From Epinephelus fuscoguttatus (lineage: Eukaryota > Chordata > Actinopteri > Perciformes > Serranidae), in assembly GCF_011397635.1 (NCBI RefSeq), contig NC_064770.1:22748200-22812199 (forward strand): a DNA stretch of 64,000 nucleotides, read 5' to 3'. The notes beneath the pieces were generated by a model that had not been told where the DNA came from, did no database searches, and saw nothing but the letters and a program-made list of their open reading frames with translations. Of this stretch, positions 35,376 to 46,610 are shown piece after piece; the stretch's first letter is position 1; every line of letters starts with the position of its first letter. A program made the translations under genes and the position numbers.

Positions 35376-35381
35376 TTTATT
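35376..35381 (-). terminator. rasd1 polyadenylation signal (candidate)
   Basis: AATAAA on the minus strand (TTTATT on plus), about 390 nt after the rasd1 stop. An AU-rich TATTTAT at about 35414-35420 in the same 3' UTR fits an unstable, inducible mRNA. Confidence 0.45.
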
Positions 35382-35773
35382 TTATCTTTTATCCAAAAAG
35401 TAGACGCAGACATAATAAATACACATTCAGGTTTGTTCATAATGCAACAAATAATGCAAGTTCCACCATGTTTGGAAAAAAAAATAGGAAAATGTAAACA
35501 TTATTTTTCTCAGGTATCTCTCTCAGTAAACTAATGCAGAGGCAGATTTTACAGCATTTTCATGGCATCTACTGCATCACTACACTAGGGACAGGTCTAT
35601 GACCTGAGCCACTTGCCCCGTTTGTCTCATCACATTTTGGATTACAGTGTGTTACTGTGGCCTCAGGGACTCAAGTCTACAGTTTTTGGGGCTTGTGTGC
35701 CCCTGTATGCAGAATGGCTCGCTGCAGTTCTGGAAAGTCTCACAGAAAGTCTTTTGCACAGGCTTAGAAAATG

Positions 35774-36297
35774 TCAGCATATGACGCAACCTTTCTCTTT
35801 GGCCTGGCTGCCTCCTATAGCTTTCTCCTTTATGTACATCAAGTCACTGTGCACGCTGGGTCTCCGTGCAAACGGCGCCACAATCCCATACGCGATCCCG
35901 TCTTTGCACTTCTTGTTTCTGAAGGACTTTCTGTGGAGCATCTCGCTGTACTGCACGGAAACTTTGCAGTGCCTGTCGGGGCTCATTTCGTTGGGCAGCT
36001 TGGCCATGGTAAAGAGAGTCTGAAACATTTGGTCCACGTTGGTGTTTTTCTTTGCTGAGATTTCAAAGTATGCGCAGTGCTCCTCTCCGCCGACCAGCTG
36101 CTCGATCTCGTCCTCCTGCACCTCACGGTAAAAGTCTCTGTCACACTTGTTGCCGCAGATGACCAGCGGGACGCTCGCGTTCTCCTTGGTTTTGTTTCGC
36201 AGGCAGGACTTGGTCTCGTAAATCTGACGCTTCAGGCGCTGCACCTCCTGGAAGGAGTCTCTGTTATCCAGGCTGAATACCAAGATGAACACATCAC
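35774..36297 (-). CDS. rasd1: rasd1 coding exon 2
   Basis: Acceptor TTTTCCAG before 36297; starts DVFILVFSLDNRDSF, contains VICGNKCD and FEISAKK, ends KEKGCVIC and TGA at 35776-35774. Confidence 0.96.
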
Positions 36298-36679
36298 CTG
36301 GAAAACACAAGGGAAGACAGTTTTAGTGACACATAATAAAAACATTTCAATAGCAGCTAATAAACTCTGCAGCATGCTGTGGGATTTTAGTTTTATAGCT
36401 CAACTCACCGGTAAGTATTGAAAGCCTCCTCATTGCAGGGAAGGGATGATTTCCAGATGTGTCCAAAATGTCCAGCTGATAAACATCTCCACGGATGCTG
36501 TAGAGTTTCCTATGAAAGTCCTCAATAGTAGGTGTGTACTGGTCATCGACCCTCTCGTTCAGAAACCGGGAGATGATGGCTGTCTTCCCAACTTTAGTGG
36601 AGCCCAGGATCACCATCCTGTGGCAGTTCTTGGCCGGTATGTCAAACTCATTCTCGGCTGGCGACATTTTCTTAATCAT
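35774..36679 (-). CDS. rasd1: Dexamethasone-induced Ras-related protein 1 (Dexras1/AGS1)
   Basis: Two exons, 36679-36409 (271 nt) and 36297-35774 (524 nt), join at phase 1 to encode 264 aa. Ras motifs: P-loop GSTKVGKT (26-33), effector loop TPTIEDF (49-55), G3 DTSG (73-76; Ser where Ras has Ala), G4 NKCD (140-143), G5 SAK (171-173). The C-terminal extension APFARRPSVHSDLMYI and the CaaX box CVIC (261-264) are typical of the Dexras/Rhes group; CVIC predicts prenylation. The IKKM start and overall text fit RASD1 rather than RASD2 (Rhes). Known role: a membrane GTPase that activates Gi signalling and modulates cAMP, NO and circadian pathways, inducible by glucocorticoids. The ATG ATT AAG start is chosen because the reading frame further upstream has no ATG. 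It is convergent with med9. Confidence 0.97.
36409..36679 (-). CDS. rasd1: rasd1 coding exon 1
   Basis: MIKKMSPAENEFDIPAKNCH to RRLSILTG; donor GTGAGT after 36409, phase 1. Contains P-loop, effector loop and DTSG. Confidence 0.96.
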
Positions 36680-36798
36680 GCTCGCAGCAGATGCACCCGG
36701 AGGTCTGCGGTGCTGTAACAAGAGATAGTTTCAAGTCCCTTTCGGTGATGTGAGGGGTCTAACCTCGCTGTGTCTCTGAAGCCGGAGGAGAGCAGGCT

Positions 36799-36871
36799 GG
36801 GGATTTATGGGGGAAGTTTGCCGCGCCTCCCGAGTGCGTCATGCGTCACGCTCCAGCTTGGGGAGCTGGAG
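36799..36871 (-). promoter_or_regulatory. rasd1 core promoter: TATA-like box and CRE-like pair
   Basis: Minus strand shows CCATAAATCC (36801-36810) as a TATA-like element about 120 bp above the ATG. Two CRE-like TGACGCA copies lie upstream (about 36834-36848), then an inverted repeat CTCCAGCT-TGGGG-AGCTGGAG at 36851-36871. The cAMP/ATF link is inference. I found no perfect glucocorticoid response element here. Confidence 0.45.
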
Positions 36872-36899
36872 CAAGACCCGATATTATAATATTACTATG

Positions 36900-38108
36900 G
36901 ATGTTTTTGTGCGTCAGCCCTGTCCACCCCTCATCAACAGAATAACAGGGAAAACAGTTTTCAAACAGAGTGCCTTTCTGTTGAAACATTTCAGTACATT
37001 TCTGCGTAATTACCATAATGTCATTTGACAGTTATTGATTCACAACAGTTGTTTACAGGCACAGTGTGCACACAGTTCCTTGTAGTGTATGCATGATATA
37101 AACCAAAGAGTTTTAATGCATCAGACAAAGGCATGCACGATCTTACACTAACCTGTTGTGTAGGTGATGTGCATGCACCTCAACAGCTTTTTTTTTTAAG
37201 GTAGAAGCAGGCACATTAAGCAGCAGTCACTCACATGGCTTGCGAACAGCAGCTTCACCTGCTAATAAGTCAGCAGGAGAAAGCAGCTGGAGTATGTGAG
37301 GTGAGGGGAACACAGGGGGCGCAGCGGTACACACAAACACACACACGGAGTGTTATGTTTTTGCTCTTACGAATTTCATGCTGCCAGAATGTTTCCCACA
37401 TGCATGACCGAAAGTGTCAGCCTTTTAAAATGCTGTATAACCGTAATTAAAGGTTGATATGCTGTTGATAGATTTGTTACTGGTTTTTAATCGATTTAAC
37501 TGGTTTTATTATTCATTCTTATTTCTCGTGTGCGTTAGTCTCAAGTTGTTTTACTGTTCATCTCTGAAACACTTTCAAATGCCCCAACCTGTAGGTTCTG
37601 TGTAAATAATTAGAAATAAAATAAGGTTACTCTGATAATTATTAAATGCCAAATTTGTTATTTGCAAACAGAAATATCCCAAATTACTTCCTAATGTTTT
37701 CATTTTTTTCCTCCTAGAATTAAAGACTCTCAGATAATTCAGTTTATTATGTGTGACATTTTTCCTTCTGGACTTATTTGTTAATTTTTCTTTATGAACT
37801 GGAGTCCACCTCCATACTATGAAAAATATGTGCCTTGTATTCTTGTATGCCTGGAAAATAATATATGTATGCCATGTACTGAGCCTTTCAAACCAATAAA
37901 ATTTGAATTATACATATTGAAGAAGGACGGAAAAGTGACAGGCTTTTGGGAATTTTTCTTCCCCAAATCCTCTGACTTATTATAGGCCTACTTTTAATTC
38001 CTCTGTATGTTTGTACCCTTGTTTTATTTTATTTGTGTATTTACTTATTCATTCATTTATTTATATTGTTTATTGTTGATATAATTATCTTTAAAATTAT
38101 CTTTTGTT

Positions 38109-38153
<45 letters not shown>

Positions 38154-39657
38154 ATATATATTTATATAATAATAATAATAAAAAATATATAAATTAATTA
38201 TACTTAAATATTACACTTAATGTCACAGTCCTCAGTAGTAAAAAAAAAAAAAGCATAGGATGTATGCAAGTAAATTACATTTTCCTTTATTTAAGGAAAA
38301 AACTGTAATTTGGATTCAAATCCATTTTAGAGTAACCGCCAAAATGCAGCATAAAAGCATTGTTACAACAACAAACGTAATAAAACCACATAATCAGGCT
38401 ATGACAAAGAAAATAGTTAAGATGAATGAACAGGCATGAGGTATATAAATAATTACATTTAGAAGCAGTGGCACTGCTACTGTCCAGATCCTTACATATT
38501 TGTATGGATATATTCATCTTCTAAAAACAAGAGCTTGTCTCCTCTATCTCACATCATCATAAATGGAGGCAGCATACGTACAAACGTCACAATGGCAGAA
38601 AAAATTAACCTACACCAGAGTAACAGCTGGGTGTAGCGGGTTCTGGGAGCCATCCAGTCCAATTTGTATCGACTTTCTCGTAAGTGTTAATCAAAGTACC
38701 CCACCGGCCGTCTAAAGATAGAGCCCACCTTGTGACTCAAACTCTGCTCATCCACTTTACCACCTTAGCCACTTTTCACCTTTTACTGATCTTCTCACCT
38801 GTGAATCAGTGTAGAGGGAGAAAATTACTTCCGAAGGAGACAGTCTGCTGAGTGACTCATGTGTTACTCGTGCTGTTACTTTATGGTGATTATATTCTTG
38901 TGAAAACAATGTTGTGAATATTACGTACCATCTCTGTCAATTGACGCCTTTGATTACTCCACACTGGACCTTTAAAGGGAAAAGAACCTTAGACGAACCA
39001 CACAGTTATTAAACACTTTGGAGGGGCTATTATGATCACAAGTCATAATAGATTATTCTAAGGACAGACAGCAGTTGATGCTTGATTGGTGTCAGTGTGT
39101 CAAGAGTTTACAAAACCACATTATCACTGGATTATGTTAAAGTGAGCAGCAATGTTTAAAAGGTTGCCATTTAAATCACTAACTGCTCCTCTCCATCTTC
39201 CTCTATATACTTAAACTGAAATAGATAATCATATTTTGCACAATATCCACGACAGTTCTAAGAAAAGTGTAATCATAAGTCTTTATTTACCTTGATTTCA
39301 TGTGGAACCTAAACTCGCCAACACTGATGACCTTTTTTTTCAGCCCTCTGTAGGGTATTGGGGATGAAATCAGATAGGTGTACTTAAGCCCGGCTGTTCA
39401 AGGCTTGAGCAATGGGTTTGTATAACCAGGGTGGAGAGAACCAGTGCTACACCTTTCTCTATTGGTCAGTAATTAAGCCAGTGTGTTCCCAGTGATATGT
39501 ATAATAGGACACGTGCATAAGGGCCTACTCAGCAAGACACTGCCTGCACAAAAACACAATGGAGGGAATATCATCCATAGGGAAACACATCCTTACCTAT
39601 CTCTGTGCATTTTTAGATAGTTGTTGTACATTGGATATTTTTACCTTATGCACTGAC
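36900..39657. other. Intergenic, no gene recognised
   Basis: Mostly AT-rich sequence with a (CA)n tract at 38112-38151 followed by AT repeats to about 38210. An ORF on the plus strand at 37794-37985 and one on the minus strand at 38287-38517 have no recognisable features. Confidence 0.6.
38112..38151. repeat. (CA)n microsatellite
   Basis: About 20 CA dinucleotides running into (AT)n and (AATA)n sequence. Confidence 0.95.
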
Positions 39658-39981
39658 CTGCAAAACACATTTAAGCAACTTTGCATCTGGCACATGTCCA
39701 GAGAGGTTATACAGTGAATTTAAAAATATCTCACAAGTTGCTGCAAAAAATATATTACTGATAAAGCATGTTTTTTCTTCTTGGTAACAGCTGACATTGA
39801 ACAGGTCATGGTGAGAGCTTAGCTGGCAGAGCTCCTTTATTTGCTTATTCAGAGAAACATAAACATTTTCACTACGAGTTGTCTTGAACCTCAACAGCGA
39901 ATACACAAACCCTGGCTGCTGACCTGACAGCAAGCTCAGGGTCAGTCCAAGAAGACACAAACACACACAGAACAGTAGTGT
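39658..39981 (-). CDS. Putative exon of a small secreted protein (unrecognised)
   Basis: A 108-codon open frame lies between an acceptor-like CTAACAG (39982-39988) and a donor CAG/GTCAGT (39658/39657), phase 0 at both ends. It opens with a hydrophobic run LLFCVCLCLLGLTLSLLSG like a signal peptide. Then come five cysteines in a modest-sized domain with two N-glycosylation sequons (NVSC, NLSG) and segments LNKQIKELCQLSSHHDLFNV and LNSLYNLSGHVPDAKLLKCV. The layout recalls small four-helix cytokines, but I do not recognise the protein. No start codon is in this exon, and I could not chain a convincing next exon. It may be a chance ORF or a relic. Confidence 0.25.
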
Positions 39982-40463
39982 CTGTTAGTCACAATCTCTT
40001 TGTCAGTGTGCATCCTGATTCTTGTCTTCAGTCTTGAACCATGTGTTTGTGTCCTGGCCCCTGTTAGCAGCCTGTTCTGTTACATAGCTGGACCTCGACA
40101 CATGCACTATCCTGGCAACGTGGCCCTCAAGCAGAGTAAGCACACCAGCTGCAGCCCACTCTGGCCACGGCCAATCATACACATTAGACTAATTTCCTTC
40201 GCAGCAATGTTTGCCTTCATCAGTTAGAAAAGAGGACAGACAAGACTGGAAAAGACTGTGAGGACGCAGCGCCTTGCAGCTGATGGGAAAACAGGATCGC
40301 ATTTTTTTAAAGTAATTTTCAGTATAGGCAAATCAAAACCACGTTTTCCTGTAAAGAAAAAAAAAGATATAATAGGACCACGCTTTGTCTCCTGATTATT
40401 GAAAATACCATAAAGGCTGAACATTCAGTTGCTGCAGCCTGGAGAAGCAGTCACACACTCTTT

Positions 40464-40510
40464 CTCCCATACAGCCAAAAGAGTCACACACTCTTTTGGC
40501 TGTATGGGAG
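40464..40510. repeat. Perfect 21-bp inverted repeat (hairpin), 5-nt loop
   Basis: Arm CTCCCATACAGCCAAAAGAG plus T at 40464-40484, loop CACAC (40485-40489), exact complement at 40490-40510. The loop side repeats sequence just before the left arm (TCACACACTCTTT at 40451-40463 and again at 40484-40496). It is unlike the usual degraded MITE ends nearby. Confidence 0.9.
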
Positions 40511-40519
40511 CCACAGAAA

Positions 40520-41940
40520 TTTATTGTGCTTTGTGGTTTGACCTTATTTGCAATTCTATGAATCAAACATTTCGTGTCTGAAGCACAAAAACAGCAGAGG
40601 AAACACGCTGATTTCACACACAGCAGTGACGTGTATCTGGTATGAAAGCACATATGTTAGAAATCTGATTGCAGACAGAACAGTAACATTTCTGGCGTCA
40701 TGTCATCACCTCTGCTCCTTGTGATGGCATATCACACATGAACAGCCCCGTGTGCGTAATTGTGTGCGTGACACATTATCAGTTAGTGAGAAGTCTAATT
40801 TTAAAGAACACAATGCACGTGTGCACACACATGTGTCTGTGTGTGTATGATAGTGTGTGTATGAGCTGATCCATGTTGATGTGCATGGTTAGGCTTCTGG
40901 GGTTCTTTTTGGCTCGTGTCACGGAGGCAACATGGACCAAAATGTCTGCATATCTAAACTAGCGTTCCCATACGGCGAGGCCAAGACAGTCTGCTGGGTT
41001 TACTCATTTTTCAGAATAAATTTTTACAATACATGAACAGGCAATGTGACTGTGAGGCAAGAGAAACTTTATATGCTCCTAAAACATCTCCCACATAACA
41101 CAAACTTTTACATTTTTGTCTTGTTGTAAAAAAAAGTTTCTTTTCTGCAAAACTAATTAACTACAAATTTGAATAATTCACATGTTATCATACACATTTT
41201 TCAGGTAGACTTGGAAAAACTGCAAAAACTGATGGTATTTGTGGTGCTACTGAAACATAATCAATTATAATAGACATAATACACTTATCATGATGCTTTG
41301 CACAATTAAACTTTGTACAAAGCCAAAAAAAGTCCTAGAAACAACCTTTTGGATGTCTATGAAAATATCAGAGTGACAATCCCATATATCGCTGTGTAAA
41401 CTATGATGCAGATTGAGACCATGATGCAGATTTTTCTAACAGTATATTTCCACAAAGTTGTTGACGCACGTCCCATTATTCTACCAGGTGCATTAGCAAA
41501 ACTAAACATAGACTTCACCTGATTCAGCACAGGTGTGGACCATGGAAAAAGCCTGGATTACATCAGATGCATACATGCTGACACAAATAAACAGCTTACA
41601 TGTGCATTTTTCTTGGTACCATTGTTCTAAATATGACATATAGGTTTGTGCATCCTTGGGAGAGGTTTGTGCTTCCTGAGTACTTCCTACGCCAGAATGT
41701 GCTCTTCCTTGGTATCATGAGTGTAGAAGCTGGGGGGCGTGGGGCAAAGGGGACACATCCCCCTCAATATTTAGTAGCAGAGGATGGTTATTTGACAAAA
41801 TCAACGACAGAATGATGCAGTAATGACACACTTTGATGAATAAATTGCAGGAAAGTAAGTGTGAGTGTGTTTGATGCTCAGAATGTTCTGGCAGAGGATG
41901 CCCAACTCGCCCATTGCAAGCAGGATTTATAGTAGTGCGG
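40520..41940. other. Intergenic, nothing recognised
   Basis: No coding, RNA or transposon signal that I can name; a few GT-rich stretches around 40815-40870. Confidence 0.55.
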
Positions 41941-41950
41941 TAGACCCTAC

Positions 41951-42198
41951 GGGTCCATGTCATTGGTCCGACAGCCCATTGGTCCGATATGTGATTGCCA
42001 CTTTCTTTTGATCTTTTCCTAACCCTAACCAAGTGGTTTTTGAGCCTAAACCTAACCAGACCTTAACCACAGGGCATCATGATGATTTCGGAACAACGGG
42101 ACTTCGGAACCATGGCTTTAATATGGTCAGAACAATGGGATGTCGTTGGACCAATGGGTTGTCGGAATAATGGGCTGTCGGACCAATGGGCAGTTCCC
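41951..42198. mobile_element. 248-bp MITE with 8-bp target duplication
   Basis: Flanked by GACCCTAC at 41943-41950 and 42199-42206. Both ends start GGG and carry iterated CCCATTGGTCCGACAG motifs in inverted orientation (two on the left, three on the right), around a centre with CCTAACCCTAACC and CCTAAACCTAACC. No ORF. An 8-bp duplication with GG-ends fits hAT, P or Merlin; the superfamily is unresolved. Confidence 0.75.
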
Positions 42199-42370
42199 GA
42201 CCCTACACCGTAGCCTACACACATTGCCTATGCCGTTGTGAGCATTTATACTTGTGTGGTGGTGTGTCTGTGTCACTCTGCAGTTACACCTCCAAAACAC
42301 TAGTTGGCAGCGGAGGTTTCTGTGAAGTGCTGTAAAGTTTAGTTGATTCAAAACTGTCTTTTTTTGAAAC

Positions 42371-42695
42371 CCGTTTTCCAAACAAATACAACATGCTAAC
42401 ATTATTAGCACAAGCCTATGGCATTTTACATTGTATAAATTAGCCTAGTGGCCAGCGATATTTTACTCTTCTCATATAAAACCAGGAAAACAGCAATGTT
42501 TGACAAGGGTAACCTTGCAAAATTCTGCTCCATTACAACTCACAAGATTCACCAACAAAACAACTGTCTTATACTAAACATGTTTCCACACAAATACAAC
42601 ATGCTAACGTTGTTAGCACAAGCCTATGGCATTTTACATTGTATAAATTAGCCTAGAGACAAGCTGAGATTTCCTCTGCTCATATGAAACCTGGA
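42371..42695. repeat. Direct repeat, two units about 209 bp apart
   Basis: The units start near 42371 and 42579 and share AAATACAACATGCTAAC, then TAGCACAAGCCTATGGCATT and TTACATTGTATAAATTAGCC at constant spacing. The identity of the shared 85-bp core is very high. Family not known to me. Confidence 0.75.
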
Positions 42696-43129
42696 TAAAT
42701 CACACCCTAAACTTAAAGTGCTATTTTAGTGGAGGCTTTACAGTCTTCCCGATTTATTGTTTCTTATCTTTGAAATGAAAGTAAATAAAAGTTTTTAGTT
42801 TCCACTGAGGGAAATGGTTTCAGCTTACAAAAATAGACAGGAGGTCTGCGACACTGCAGCGTGTAGTTACATTTCTAATGTTCAAACAAAACCTACACCC
42901 TTGCTTGGTATAAACACTAAGGTAAACTGTGACAAAGAGTAAGTTCGTTATGGATTTGTTTTGGGCCTCCAACTCAAATCTCTGACCAGACAGGATAACA
43001 AAACTCCAATAAATGAGCAGTGTGCCTAAACAATCGCACTGTACTGTACATCATCTCCAAGTCATTCAAAGCTCAGCTGGACTTTGGACCAAAACAAAAC
43101 GATCCTCACACATCACACCTATTTTGGCC

Positions 43130-43600
43130 TTTAGAAATTAGAATCCATTTTTAAAGTTATTTTAATCACATACAAAGCTCCCAACTGAGCTTCTCATACT
43201 GTGCCCCAAACAGGCCCCTCAGACCTGCTAGTCTGGGTCTTCTAAGAGTCCAGGTTAAAGACAAAAGGTGACCGAGCCTTTTCAGTTCTTGCTCCTCGCC
43301 TTTAAATCTCATCTGAAAACTTACTTGTACAGATTGGTCTTTCCTGACAGTTGATAGACTTATTGTGTGTATGGAAGTGTATGTATTTGCAGCCATGTGT
43401 TTATGTATGCATGCTCACAGGTATATATGTGTTTAAGTGTATAATATAATGCTGGTGTAGGCATATGCATATGCTTATGTTTTATTAGTATCACTTTTGT
43501 TCTGTATTTTCTTCACCTTGGAAATCACTTTGTGCTTTCAGTTTGACAAGTGATCTACAAATTAAGTTATTATCATTACTATTATTTATTTATATAGTTA
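43130..43600 (+). mobile_element. L2-like LINE remnant (RT C-terminus and 3' tail)
   Basis: Plus-strand text in broken frames gives TYKAP, CPKQAPQTC-like, then FQFLLLAFKSHLKTYLYRLV, the tail of fish L2-like reverse transcriptases. The 3' UTR reads CTTTGTGCTTTCAG..TGATCTACAAATTAAG and an (ATT)n end. Heavily decayed. Confidence 0.6.
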
Positions 43601-46600
43601 TTTGCTGACATGCCCAGTTTGCTTGGTACTATCTAACTACAAAAATATAATTGAGTTAGCCTTATGTAATGATGAGGAATCTACAAGTCTACTCAGCTGT
43701 TTTTATTGGAACAAATTCTTAAAAATAAATTTTTATGTCCCACAGATAGATAATTTGCTCAAACTAATTATTCTCTCTATAGAAACACAAGATAAAATCT
43801 GGCCGCATTGACATAAACCTTGATTAATTCAGCTTCCCTGGTGCATGAGGGGCCATCTGATCTTGTATGCCGAGGGAAGGAGGGGTCATGCTGTGTTTAC
43901 ATGGCGTGAGGCTCAGGGCCGTTGCGTGTCAGGCTGGGCCAATCTTGTAGAGAAGCTGTTGAATGAAGTATGAGCGTACCGTTTCCATTACAAAGGCTTC
44001 AGGTTTCAGAGCCAATTAGAACTCTGCCCCAAGTTCAGGCCAACCACCTGTATGTTTTGATAAACTGACAATCTGTCAACTGTGTTATTGTCCGTGACAC
44101 GCAACCTCATGTCGGACTCCGTGCATGACGTACTACATGTGAAGCAAAACACCGCTCTGTGTGATTTTAAGGCAGACATGCACAAGGTGGGTGACACTCT
44201 ATAGTATTTTATGTCCCTGACCTGTTTATAAGAGTGTGTTGGGTACCAGTTTCATTTCACTCACTGAGGGAGACGGAAGCAGAAAATGCTGGTGTTAGAT
44301 CTGTCAATGTAATTTTAGCATTTTGCGAAATGAAGGTGGTGGAAGTCTTTTGTTGTTAACAGGTTGTTAGAACTATCATCTGTGTATTTTCAGATTCCCA
44401 GCCTCTTTGTGTGAGTTATCATGATTTGCCATTGGTTGATAGCCTCACATGCACTGAACAGACGGTGGTTTAGAGGGTTCTCCTCAGCTGACCCGTCTGA
44501 CCTGTGATTTTTCTGAACAGGTGGTTATTTTGCTAATGGACTGAAGAGCAGCGAATGCACAGACAAACATCTCGATTATACAGACCTGGAGACCTGAACT
44601 CACCTTACTAAGTTGGAGGGATGTCAATCAGATCAATATACATGCTCGCTTCATGAAACAAACAGACGGACGGGTTAATCCCCAGCATCCAAGCACAAAG
44701 AGCAGTGATACTTGGCATCATCTGCAGGTCAGCCATAGAGGATATGTTCTTGGGAAATACAGTTATTTGCTTTCTTGCTAAGTAAGATGAGGATTAATAC
44801 CACTCTCATGTCTGTACATTAAATATGAAGCTACAGCTGGCAAACTCAGCTAAGCAAAAAGACTTTAACCCTTTTAAAGCTGAGTCGACATCCTTTTTCT
44901 TGTGCTGCATTCAAATGCCTTTCACAAGCATTCAAACCATCCAAACCTGAAGAAATTTGTTTGAACTCTATAAAACACAGGAAAAAAGGCAATTAGCATT
45001 ATTAGAAAATTATCAGTTATTATTTAATTATTTTTTTAAATTACGTGACAGAAAATAAATATACATATGCGCAAACTTATATGGGACGCATTTGCCCCCG
45101 TTACTGTTTTAGCTCGTTTCGCAGCTCAATACTGAACCAATTTTAGAACGAGTGGTACCTATGAATCATACGCACACATACACATGGGGAAATAGGGCCC
45201 AGGTTGAAAAATACCGAAGTTATCCTTTAAGTGCTTTGGAGTGATGAAGAACAAGAAAACTGATCTTGATTCATGTTTAAAGGGGTTAAACTCATTTGCC
45301 ATATCAGCTTTCTAAGGCAGTAAGCAGGCTCCCAGTAACGTCGATCAGCCTTGCTTCTAATTTTGCTCAGTGGCCATTTGCAGTATTGCAGTGATAAAAT
45401 CCTGCTGCAGCCCAAAAAGCATTTTCTGCATAGACCACGATTATAAACCCTCAAAATCCAGTGTGGAAAGAACAAAACTGATTATGGACAATAACACAAA
45501 CCATCATGAAACGTTTGTGCTTAAGAGCTCAATGGCTAAGGAAACATATCCTTATGTGACAAGTTGGTTTTGCTCTCACTCCCTCTCTTTGGTTTAGTTT
45601 CCTCGCTTCTGTTTCTCTTCTCGTGCACTGACCTGAACGACCAGTTAGAGTGGGCAGTCGCCGATGCTGATTTAAAGCCAACTAGTGCCGACGAGGGCCA
45701 ATGGTGCGGGCCACATCGCGGCAACGAGGGCCACGGATAATATTGGCTGCTGATCCTTGTTCTAAAACATGTCAGAAAATACAAAATCTTCAAATCATAG
45801 GAACTGTACCTAGTGAAAAAGAACAAAATATGTACAGCTGTAAACTGAACACAACAGTTTGTCCCCAAATTAGACCTCAGTTTAAACTCCCAGGCATTGG
45901 TGGCAGTGATCCGACTAAAACTATTTTAAAAAAGGGAGGTTGAAATAAGACTACCTGAGTAACACACATTAAATGTTGTTTTAAGGTGGGCATCCAGCCT
46001 GTGTAACATAAGATTATTTGTTTCTTTGTGAGTCTGCAGACAAAGGAGCTCAGTGAAGAACACCTTTGGAAAATTGGCTGTAGGTGCTTAACTGTTTCCA
46101 TGAGGCATTCTGCAGACTCAAATCTGAGGTAATGGTCGATTCCGAACCTGTGTTACTTCACGGTGCCGTGTAGTTGGTAAATGTGACTACCACTGAGTGA
46201 TCTTATAAATGCTTAACCTCAGACGTCAGTGAGCTGCTGCCCTTTGCTGCACTGTTTACGTAACACTAATAGCTTCACGCTGAGACAAAAAAGGCAGGGA
46301 GGGGGAAGAAAGGCAACAAGGAAAGGTAGCAAGTCTTTGGCGAGGATTGATTGATTTAATTCCACCTCACACACACACAAACACACACTTACGCACACAC
46401 TCTTAATATCAAATATTAATAACATCGGTTGAACTTCCCTCCAGGCAGTTATGTAAACGTTTGAAATCCCCCCCCTCTCCCACCCTCCAACAAATATTAC
46501 ATAAACTCCCTACCTGTTACCTGAGCTGGCACATGAAACATTCGACCTGGGCTGTGAGTAAAACTGTATTAAGCAATGACTCAAGTATGACACCAATGAC
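43600..46600. other. Intergenic, decayed repeats only
   Basis: No gene recognised. A block around 44870-45235, ending CCGAAGTTATCCTTTAAG, resembles a common fish interspersed repeat but its ends are not clear. Remaining ORFs have no features. Confidence 0.5.
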
Positions 46601-46610
46601 AGCTTTTTTT

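Noticed and set aside
36680..36721. N-terminal extension of rasd1 by 14 residues
   Set aside because: The upstream in-frame codons contain no ATG (it would begin at TTG), and the family starts at MIKKM or a few residues before it.
45701..45943. 80-codon plus-strand ORF with GC-rich start
   Set aside because: No recognisable family or splice context.
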